From DASQHM01 sp035632095 (GTDB lineage Bacteria > Pseudomonadota > Alphaproteobacteria > Ferrovibrionales > Ferrovibrionaceae), in assembly GCA_035632095.1 (NCBI GenBank), contig DASQHM010000104.1:1-24536 (forward strand): a DNA stretch of 24,536 nucleotides, written 5' to 3'. Positions 18,339-24,536 of the stretch are shown here, piece after piece. Numbering within the stretch: the stretch's first letter is position 1; every line of letters starts with the position of its first letter. The position numbers and the translations under genes were made by a program. The notes beneath the pieces were generated by a model. That model had not been told where the DNA came from. It was given only the letters and a program-made list of their open reading frames with translations, and made no database searches.

Positions 18339-20318
18339 TTATGCGCCGGGCGCACGCGCCTCGATGCCAAGTCTATCCAGCACCTCATCCAAGGCAAGGA
18401 TTTCTTGCGCATTGCTGCCGAGACGGCGGAGCGAAACGGAACGCTGTTCCGCCTCGCGTTTGCCCAGCACCAGCATGTTGGGCACTTTCGCCAGCGAATG
18501 CTCTCGGACCTTATAGTTGATCTTCTCGTTACGCAGGTCGAGTTCCACCCGCAGTCCCCGCTCGGTCAACGCCGCGAAGACCTCGCGCGCGAAACTCTCC
18601 GCATCGGACGTGATCGTGGCGACAACCGCCTGCACCGGCGCCAGCCAGAGGGGGAACCGGCCGCCGCAATTCTCGATCAGGATGCCCAAGAAACGCTCGA
18701 ACGTGCCGAATATGGCCCGGTGCAGCATGACCGGCACGTGGCGCTGGCCGTCTTCGCCGACGTAGGTGGCGCCCATGCGCTCAGGCAGCATGAAATCGAC
18801 CTGCAGCGTGCCGCATTGCCAATCGCGGCCAATGGCGTCGCGCAGCACGAATTCGAGCTTCGGTCCGTAGAACGCGCCCTCGCCCGGATTGAGCGTGTAT
18901 TCGAGGCCCGCGGCGACGCAGCCTTGCTTCAAGCTGGCCTCGGCCTTGTCCCAGATCTCGTCGCTGCCGATCCGCACCGGCGGCCGGTCGGAGAACTTGA
19001 CGCGGAATTCCGGGAAGCCGAGATCGCGGTAGACGCCGCGCAGCAGATCGCAGAAGCGCACCGTCTCGGAGTTGATCTGTTCGGGCGTGCAGAAGATGTG
19101 CGCGTCGTCCTGGACGAAGTTGCGCACGCGCATGATGCCGTGCAACGCGCCGCCGGGCTCGTAGCGATGGCACGAACCGAACTCGGCAAGGCGGAGCGGC
19201 AAGTCGCGGTAGCTCTTCAGACCTTGGTTGAAGACCTGGATGTGGCACGGGCAGCTCATGGGCTTGAGCGCGAAGATGCGCGCGTGCGCCGGGTCGCCCA
19301 CGTATTCGCGCAAACCCTCCTCGTTCTCCGCGATGTACATATGCTCGCGGAACTTCTCCCAGTGGCCCGAGGTCTCCCAAAGCCGCCGGTCGACAAGCTG
19401 CGGCGTCCTGATTTCCTGATAGCCGGCCTTGTCCAGGCGCCTGCGCAGGAAGGTTTCGAGGGCGCGATAAACCGCCCATCCCTTCGGGTGCCAGAACACC
19501 ATGCCGGCGGCTTCTTCCTGCAGATGGAACAGATCCATTTCCTTGCCGATACGGCGGTGGTCGCGCTTTTCGGCCTCTTCCAGGCGATGCAGATAGGCAT
19601 CGAGATCGGCCTGGCTTTTCCACGCGGTGCCGTAGATGCGCTGAAGCTGGGCGTTCTTCGCGTCACCGCGCCAATAGGCGCCGGACACCTTCGTCAGCTT
19701 GAACGCGGTGCCGAGTTTCGCCGTGGACGGCAGATGCGGGCCGGTGCAGAGATCGAGCCACTTGCCCTGGCGATAGACGGATATCTCCTCGCCGCGCGGC
19801 AGCCCGCCGACCCATTCGGCTTTGAACACCTCGCCGGCGGACTTGAAATGCTTGATCGCCTTGTCCCGATCCCAGGCCTCGCGCGTGATCGGCTCGTCGC
19901 GCGCCACGATCTCCTTCATGCGCGCCTCGATCCGCGCCAAATCGTCGGGGGTGAACGGTTCGTTCCGCGCGAAGTCGTAGTAGAAGCCGTCCTCGATGGC
20001 GGGGCCGAAGGTGATCTGGGTGCCGGGATACAGTTCCTGCACCGCTTCGGCGAGGACGTGCGCCGCATCATGGCGGATCAATTCCAGCACGTCCGCGCCC
20101 TCGTCCTTGGCCGTGACGATGGCGATTTTGGCATCGCGGTCGACGCTCGCCTTCAGGTCCTTGAGCTTGCCGTCGACGCGGAGCGCGAGCGCCGCCTTGG
20201 CCAAGCCCGGCCCGATGTCGCGGGCGATCTGGTCGCCGGTCGGCGGACGCTCGTAGCGGCGCACGCTGCCGTCAGGCAGCGTCACCGCGACCGGCGATGC
20301 GTTGGCGTCCGCGTTCAT
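18339..20318 (-). CDS. thrS: Threonyl-tRNA synthetase
   Basis: 659 residues, full length. Charges tRNA-Thr and edits mis-attached Ser. TGS domain at ~8-70; editing domain with HDAAH (83-87) and CTGPH (191-195) holding the zinc-like editing-site His/Cys residues; class II core with the zinc ligand Cys356 (KPMSCPCHIQVF), motif 2 FGSCHRYEPGGALHGIMRVR, and motif 3 HRAIFGTFERFLGILIE; C-terminal anticodon domain (LWLAPVQAVVATIT … VREHSLAKVPNMLVLGKRE). Start: ATG 20318 with GGAG 7 bases upstream; the open frame runs 7 codons further without support. A TTGACA-type promoter overlaps the cfa stop just upstream. First gene of the thrS-infC unit. Confidence 0.98.
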   Translation of the reverse strand: MNADANASPVAVTLPDGSVRRYERPPTGDQIARDIGPGLAKAALALRVDGKLKDLKASVDRDAKIAIVTAKDEGADVLELIRHDAAHVLAEAVQELYPGTQITFGPAIEDGFYYDFARNEPFTPDDLARIEARMKEIVARDEPITREAWDRDKAIKHFKSAGEVFKAEWVGGLPRGEEISVYRQGKWLDLCTGPHLPSTAKLGTAFKLTKVSGAYWRGDAKNAQLQRIYGTAWKSQADLDAYLHRLEEAEKRDHRRIGKEMDLFHLQEEAAGMVFWHPKGWAVYRALETFLRRRLDKAGYQEIRTPQLVDRRLWETSGHWEKFREHMYIAENEEGLREYVGDPAHARIFALKPMSCPCHIQVFNQGLKSYRDLPLRLAEFGSCHRYEPGGALHGIMRVRNFVQDDAHIFCTPEQINSETVRFCDLLRGVYRDLGFPEFRVKFSDRPPVRIGSDEIWDKAEASLKQGCVAAGLEYTLNPGEGAFYGPKLEFVLRDAIGRDWQCGTLQVDFMLPERMGATYVGEDGQRHVPVMLHRAIFGTFERFLGILIENCGGRFPLWLAPVQAVVATITSDAESFAREVFAALTERGLRVELDLRNEKINYKVREHSLAKVPNMLVLGKREAEQRSVSLRRLGSNAQEILALDEVLDRLGIEARAPGA

Positions 20319-20339
20319 GGTTGGGCTCCAAAGCCGCAC

Positions 20340-20367
20340 AAATTACGGTCCCGCGCCGCCATGTCAA
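20340..20367 (-). promoter_or_regulatory. Strong sigma-70-type promoter of thrS-infC
   Basis: Consensus -35 TTGACA (20367-20362) with a 16-base spacer and TAATTT (20345-20340). The start is expected about 15 bases before the thrS ATG. The -35 box overlaps the stop codon of cfa (20364-20366), so thrS has an independent promoter despite the 45-base gap. No T-box-like leader fits in the short 5' region. Confidence 0.75.
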
Positions 20368-21581
20368 GGCAACGCCGGATGCGCCCGCTCCCAATCGGTC
20401 ATGTAGTCCCGGGTGAGCGGCACCGCGGCGATGTCGCGGGTGATCTGCAATTGAAACACCATGGTGCGGAGATAGCGGAAATCCATTTCCGCACCCTTAA
20501 GATAGAACTCCCACATGCGGCAGAAGCGCTCGTCGTAGATCCGGGCGATTTCGGCCCGGTGCGCCTGAAAGCGCTCATGCCAATGGTGGAGGGTCTGCGC
20601 ATAGTGCAACCGCAGGATCTCCACGTCCGTGAACCAAAGTCCGGCGCGCTCGATCACCGGCAACACCTCGGACAATGCCGGCGCGTATCCTCCCGGAAAG
20701 ATGTATTTCCTGGCCCAAGCGTTGGTGGTGCCCGGACCGTCCATGCGGCCGATGGCGTGCAGCAGCGCCACGCCGTTTGGGGTCAGCAGGTCCCGCAGCT
20801 TGTCGAAGAACGCCCCATAGTGGTTGACGCCCACGTGCTCGAACATGCCGACCGAGACGATGCGGTCGTATTGCGCGGTCTCCTCCCGGTAGTCGCGAAG
20901 CTCGAAGCGCACGTGATCTTCGAGGCCGGACTCCCGCGCGCGCTCCCGCGACTTGGCGAGCTGCTCGGTGGAGAGCGTCAGGCCGGTGACCTCGGCGCCG
21001 CATTGCGCCGCCAGATAGATGGCAAGACCGCCCCAGCCCGAGCCGATATCGAGCACCCGCATGCCCGGTTCGATCCGGAGCTTCGAGGCGATGTGGCGCT
21101 TCTTGTCGGCCTGCGCCTGTTCCAGAGTCACGTCGGGCCGGATGAAATAGGCGCAGGAATATTGCCGGTCGGCGTCGAGGAACAGCTCGAACAGCCGGTC
21201 CGACAAATCGTAGTGATCCGCCACATTCTGGCGGGCGCGATTGACCGGATTCCATTGCTGCAACCGCCGGAACAATGGCGCCAGCTTTTTGACCGGCACG
21301 TCCCACGGCGCCGGCGGCGCCGTATCGAGGTTCACCGACAGAACCGTCAGAAAATCGTCCAGCGTGCCGTTTTCCACCTCGATGGTTCCGTCCATCCAGG
21401 CTTCGCCGAGCGCGAGATCGGGATTGAGTGCCAACTTGCGGTGCAGGCTCTTGTCCTTGATGCGGAACGTGGCGGCGGGCTTTGCACCCGCCTGCCCGAA
21501 TTCGTGACGCCGGCCGAAGGCATCGATCAAGGTCAAGTGACCGGATCGGATCAGACGGCGAAGCGCCCAGGTCAGCAACAC
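20364..21581 (-). CDS. Cyclopropane-fatty-acyl-phospholipid synthase family methyltransferase
   Basis: 405 residues. Family members add a methylene from S-adenosylmethionine across the double bond of membrane phospholipid acyl chains. N-terminal CFA domain ~1-110 (LNPDLALGEAWMDGTIEVEN); HYDLSDRLFELFLD at 123-136; YSCAYF at 141-146; SAM-binding DIGSGWGGLAIYLA (178-191); LTLSTEQ; SVGMFEHVGVNHY with the active-site Glu; and a C-terminal FRYLRTMVFQLQ. Typical Cfa layout and length, so a Cfa-type reaction is likely. Start: GTG 21581 with AGGGGG 6 bases upstream, overlapping the stop of the GT9 gene (21592-21594); the open frame further upstream lies in GT9 coding sequence. Probably the last gene of the GT4-GT9-cfa unit. 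Confidence 0.93.
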   Translation of the reverse strand: MLLTWALRRLIRSGHLTLIDAFGRRHEFGQAGAKPAATFRIKDKSLHRKLALNPDLALGEAWMDGTIEVENGTLDDFLTVLSVNLDTAPPAPWDVPVKKLAPLFRRLQQWNPVNRARQNVADHYDLSDRLFELFLDADRQYSCAYFIRPDVTLEQAQADKKRHIASKLRIEPGMRVLDIGSGWGGLAIYLAAQCGAEVTGLTLSTEQLAKSRERARESGLEDHVRFELRDYREETAQYDRIVSVGMFEHVGVNHYGAFFDKLRDLLTPNGVALLHAIGRMDGPGTTNAWARKYIFPGGYAPALSEVLPVIERAGLWFTDVEILRLHYAQTLHHWHERFQAHRAEIARIYDERFCRMWEFYLKGAEMDFRYLRTMVFQLQITRDIAAVPLTRDYMTDWERAHPALP

Positions 21582-21591
21582 GGCCAGCCCC

Positions 21592-22527
21592 CTAGTTCCT
21601 TGAATTCGGCTCGAGCATCGCCGCAACCTCGTCGACACTAAGCGATGCCAGCGGCACACGACGGAGAATACGCACATCCCGCCCGACCGGCGCACATAGT
21701 TTCGGGTCCGACGCATCGGAAAACAGCACCACCGACCGGCAGCCCGCGGCCGCGATCACGTGCATAGGACCGGTGTCGTTGCCGACCGCGGCGAAGGCGT
21801 GGCGCGCCAATGCAGCCACGTCGCCGAGGCTGGTTTCTCCGGCAAGGTTTTGCGCCGCCGGGCAAGCCTCGGCAATTCGCGTCAGCAAATCCGCCTCGTC
21901 GGCCGCACCCAACAGCACCGGTTCGATTTGCCGCCCGGCAAGGCGGTCGGCCAATTCGATAAATTGCCCGGCCGGCCAGCGCTTGCCGGTGCGATGCGCC
22001 GAACCGCCCGGCACCAGCAGGGCGTATGTGGCGGCAAGGCCGAAGCGGCGAATGTCGCCGGTGAGGAACGTCACGTCCGGCGAGGGCACATGGGCGATCC
22101 CGGCCAGTCCGAGTTGCTCGGCTTGCCGTTCGACCGAATGCATGCGTGTGCGGTCAGGATTGTCGTGCCGGTGCGAGGCGCCGCGCGCGATGCCGGACCA
22201 TTCCGGCCTATGGGCCGGATCGAACAGGCGCAAATAGAAGCTCGAACGGGCGGACGTCTGCAAATCGTACACCCGCGCGAAGCCGGCGCTGCGCAACTTC
22301 GCCCGCAGCGCCAGCAACGCATCGAGACGCCAGACCGGCAGCCTCTCGTCGAGCCAAATATCGTCGAAGCAGCCAGTGGCGCGGGCCAGTTCGGCGAACG
22401 GCGGCGTGGTCAGCAGCACGATTTCGGAGCCGAGGTGATGGGCGCGAATGGCGCGGAACGGGCCAAGGGCCTGAATGAAATCGCCGAGCGCACCATGCTT
22501 GATGACGAGTATTCGCGTTGCCGCCAT
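21592..22527 (-). CDS. Glycosyltransferase family 9 (heptosyltransferase-like)
   Basis: 311 residues. GT-B fold family 9, whose members transfer heptose or related sugars to lipopolysaccharide core on the inner face of the membrane. N-terminal ILVIKHGALGDFIQALGPFR is the family acceptor-side motif; C-terminal GNDTGPMHVIAAAGCRSVVL is the classic donor-site motif. LLVPGGSAHRTGKRWPAGQF sits at the domain junction. It is shorter than E. coli WaaC/WaaF and lacks identifying residues for a specific heptose, so the acceptor is unknown. Start: ATG 22527, 20 bases after the GT4 stop; the ribosome binding site is weak. It is followed at 10 bases by cfa, so the three genes are probably one transcript with an envelope theme. 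Confidence 0.92.
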   Translation of the reverse strand: MAATRILVIKHGALGDFIQALGPFRAIRAHHLGSEIVLLTTPPFAELARATGCFDDIWLDERLPVWRLDALLALRAKLRSAGFARVYDLQTSARSSFYLRLFDPAHRPEWSGIARGASHRHDNPDRTRMHSVERQAEQLGLAGIAHVPSPDVTFLTGDIRRFGLAATYALLVPGGSAHRTGKRWPAGQFIELADRLAGRQIEPVLLGAADEADLLTRIAEACPAAQNLAGETSLGDVAALARHAFAAVGNDTGPMHVIAAAGCRSVVLFSDASDPKLCAPVGRDVRILRRVPLASLSVDEVAAMLEPNSRN

Positions 22528-22547
22528 GCTGCCCGGATCGCCTCGGC

Positions 22548-23729
22548 TCAACCCTGACCGACGATCTCGGCGTAGACGTCGAGCGTCGCATCGCACATCT
22601 GTTCGACCGTGAAATGTTCGAGGATGTGCTCGCGCGCGCGAACGGCGACCGCCTCGCGGGTGGCCGGATCGAGCGCGAGCGCCGCGTCAAGCGCGCCGGC
22701 GAGTGCTCCGGCGTCGCCCGGCGGCACGAGCCACCCCGTTTCCAAGTGCAATACCGTTTCCCGCGAGCCGCCGTGGTCGGTGGCGATGACCGGACGGCCC
22801 ATGGCTTGGGCTTCCGCGGTCACACGGCCGAACGCCTCCGGATCGGTGGAGGCCGAAACCACCACATCGGCCAGCATGTAGGCGGCCGGCATGTCGCGGC
22901 AGTGATCGACGATGCGCACGATGCGCTCCACGCCGCGCTTCTGAATGAGGTCGATCAGTTCCTGGCGATAGGCTTTGCGGCCCTGATCGTCGCCGACCAG
23001 CAGCGCCACCACGTCGGTGCGGCCGAGCATGGCCAAGGCTTCGACCAGCACCATCTGGCCCTTCCATCGGGTCAGGCGGCCGGGCAGCAGAATGACCGGC
23101 AGGCCGTCTTCGAGCCGCCATTGCTGGCTTAGCTGGATCATGCGTTCGGCGCTGACGCGCGCCGGATCGAATTTGTGGACATCGACGCCGCGCGCGATGG
23201 TGACCAGGCGCTCGTCGCCGAACTGATAGACGGAACGCACGTGCTCGGCGATGAATGCCGAGTTGGCGATGACGCGCTCGCCCTGCAGCATCACCGTGTT
23301 GTAGCGGCGCTTCAGCGCATTGCCGTGGTTGTAGGTACCGTGAAACGTGGTCACGAAATGGACGCCGGCGCGCTCGGACGCGGCTTTGGCGCTCCAGGCC
23401 GGCGCGCGCGATCGCGCATGCACGATATCGACGCCGCGTTCGCGGATCAGTCTTTCCAGGCGACGGATGTTGCCGCGCATCACCAGGGGATTTTTCGAGG
23501 CAAGCGGAAGCTGCACATGCTGCGCGCCGGCCCGTTCCAGCTCATGCACCATGGCGCCGCCCGACGAGGCCACGACCGCGCCCCAGCCCGCCCGCACGAG
23601 CGCAACCGCGATATCGACGGCCGTGCGTTCGACGCCGCCGGTCTCGAGCGCCGGCAGAACCTGCAACACGACCGGCGGACGCGATTCCTCGCCGCCAGTC
23701 GCAATGCTAGGCTGCACGCTGGTTTGCAT
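22548..23729 (-). CDS. Glycosyltransferase family 4
   Basis: 393 residues. GT-B retaining glycosyltransferase acting on nucleotide sugars, cytoplasmic or peripheral to the inner membrane. N-terminal VVLQVLPALETGGVERTAVD (donor-independent GGVER loop at ~31-35), FHGTYNHGNALKRRYN, and the C-terminal donor site GRLTRWKGQ (217-225) followed by PEAFGRVTAEAQAMGRPVIA with Glu298-x7-Glu306, the family EX7E motif. Likely part of LPS core or polysaccharide assembly together with the GT9 gene downstream. Start: ATG 23729 matches usual homolog length, but ATGs at 23747 and 23750 are possible and no good Shine-Dalgarno is visible. Divergent from the hydrolase gene with only about 19 bases between the chosen starts. 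Confidence 0.92.
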   Translation of the reverse strand: MQTSVQPSIATGGEESRPPVVLQVLPALETGGVERTAVDIAVALVRAGWGAVVASSGGAMVHELERAGAQHVQLPLASKNPLVMRGNIRRLERLIRERGVDIVHARSRAPAWSAKAASERAGVHFVTTFHGTYNHGNALKRRYNTVMLQGERVIANSAFIAEHVRSVYQFGDERLVTIARGVDVHKFDPARVSAERMIQLSQQWRLEDGLPVILLPGRLTRWKGQMVLVEALAMLGRTDVVALLVGDDQGRKAYRQELIDLIQKRGVERIVRIVDHCRDMPAAYMLADVVVSASTDPEAFGRVTAEAQAMGRPVIATDHGGSRETVLHLETGWLVPPGDAGALAGALDAALALDPATREAVAVRAREHILEHFTVEQMCDATLDVYAEIVGQG

Positions 23730-23748
23730 CACTGTCGATCGCTCCATC

Positions 23749-24513
23749 ATGCCGGATGAGCCGCCAACAATGCGCCTGCCCCGCCCGGACGGCGCCACCA
23801 TCGCCTATCACAGGTTGCCGGGCAAGTCTCCGGGCGTCATGTTCTGCGGCGGATTTAAATCCGACATGACCGGCACCAAGGCGATGGCGCTCGAAGCCGC
23901 CTGCCGCAAGACGGGCCGCGCTTACGTGCGCTTCGACTATTTCGGGCACGGCCAATCCTCGGGCCAATTCACCGAAGGCACCGTCGGACGCTGGGCCGAA
24001 GATACGATCGCCGTGCTCGACCGCCTGACCGAAGGCCCGCAGATACTGGTCGGATCGTCCATGGGCGGCTGGCTGGTGCTGCTGGCCGCATTGGCGCGGC
24101 GCGAACGGGTTGCCGGTATCGCCTGCATCGCGCCGGCGCCGGATTTCACCGAGGCGCTGATGTGGCCGAACCTGCCCTTGGACGCCAAGACCGCATTGAT
24201 GCGCGACGGCGTGTGGCAACGGCCCTCGCAATATTCGCCCGACCCCTATCCGATCACACGCAATCTGATCGAAGAGGGCCGGAGGCACCTGCTGCTGGAT
24301 CGCGGCATCGCTCTCGACGTGCCCGTGCGCATTCTACACGGCATGGCCGACCCGGACGTACCATGGCGGCATTCGCTTAAGCTGATTGCAGCGCTCATGT
24401 CGCGCGACGTGACCTTGACCTTGGTCAAGGACGGCGATCACCGCCTGTCGGAGCCGGCCGACATCGCGCGGCTGACCGCCGCTATCGAGGACCTCTGCCG
24501 AACCGCTGCCTGA
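23749..24513 (+). CDS. ABHD10-like alpha/beta hydrolase
   Basis: 254 residues from ATG 23749 (247 from ATG 23770, equally possible). A complete alpha/beta hydrolase: nucleophile Ser104 in G-S-S104-M-G (ILVGSSMGGWL), Asp201 (HGMADPDVPW), and His231 (DGDHRLSE). The sequence pattern, with PDGATIAYHRLPGKSPGV, the RFDYFGHGQSSG loop, GPQILVGSSMGGWL, and the D-x-x-V-PW and DHR endings, is that of the ABHD10 family. The human member is a mitochondrial acyl-protein thioesterase/acyl-glucuronide esterase. The bacterial substrate is unknown, but acyl-ester or thioester hydrolysis is a fair inference. Divergent from the GT4 gene, so the two could share regulatory DNA, although promoters would have to lie within each other's coding sequence. 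Confidence 0.9.
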   Translation: MPDEPPTMRLPRPDGATIAYHRLPGKSPGVMFCGGFKSDMTGTKAMALEAACRKTGRAYVRFDYFGHGQSSGQFTEGTVGRWAEDTIAVLDRLTEGPQILVGSSMGGWLVLLAALARRERVAGIACIAPAPDFTEALMWPNLPLDAKTALMRDGVWQRPSQYSPDPYPITRNLIEEGRRHLLLDRGIALDVPVRILHGMADPDVPWRHSLKLIAALMSRDVTLTLVKDGDHRLSEPADIARLTAAIEDLCRTAA

Positions 24514-24536
24514 AGCGCAAGAAGGGCGCCGGTTGC

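Noticed and set aside
17817..21641. Very long plus-strand open frame (1274 codons) opposite infC, thrS and cfa
   Set aside because: It lies antisense to well-recognised conserved genes and is a high-GC shadow; no domain could be recognised.

Overview
The window looks like a chromosomal segment of a GC-rich alphaproteobacterium, possibly of the Rhodospirillales/Rhizobiales sphere. The evidence is uniformly high GC, alphaproteobacterial-type IF3, LepA, PheST and ThrRS, a tRNA-Ser gene with an encoded CCA, and a DUF3489/DUF2924/serine-recombinase cassette of a type often seen in that class. The genus cannot be fixed from the sequence alone.

Bases 1 to about 7.5 kb are accessory DNA. On the minus strand there is an alpha/beta hydrolase whose nucleophile serine codon reads glycine. 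It is followed by the last ~45 codons of a cyclase/TPR-type regulator, cut by an insertion sequence (about 1487-2580) with one DDE transposase. On the other side of the IS is the C-terminal part of a DUF5681 protein, which runs by an ATGA overlap into a phage-type terminase large subunit. DUF3489, DUF2924 and a large serine recombinase follow on the same strand. No capsid, portal or lysis genes are present, so this is a compact recombinase-plus-terminase cassette rather than a prophage.

A tRNA-Ser(GGA) gene at 7497-7586 (minus strand, 3' end facing the accessory DNA) marks the change to core chromosome. Next come a small two-helix membrane protein (plus strand) and, converging on it with one base between the stops, lepA. 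Everything from lepA to about 23.7 kb is on the minus strand. In order of transcription it is: GT4 glycosyltransferase, GT9 glycosyltransferase, cyclopropane-fatty-acid synthase-like methyltransferase, thrS, infC, rpmI, rplT, pheS, pheT, a GT-A glycosyltransferase, UDP-glucuronate decarboxylase, a sugar epimerase, a hotdog thioesterase and lepA. A divergent ABHD10-like hydrolase closes the window.

The translation genes form at least two transcription units. thrS-infC has a strong promoter lying on the cfa stop codon. rpmI-rplT-pheS-pheT has its own promoter in the infC-rpmI gap. The three sugar genes are tightly coupled by 4-base stop/start overlaps and probably make and transfer UDP-xylose or a related sugar for a surface glycan. 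The most interesting control signals are a non-canonical ATA start for infC, nearly identical promoter-plus-start modules predicting leaderless mRNAs for lepA and the thioesterase, and a 14-codon ORF with a perfect Shine-Dalgarno that overlaps the pheS start. The best candidate for an under-described system is the DUF5681-TerL-DUF3489-DUF2924-recombinase cassette.
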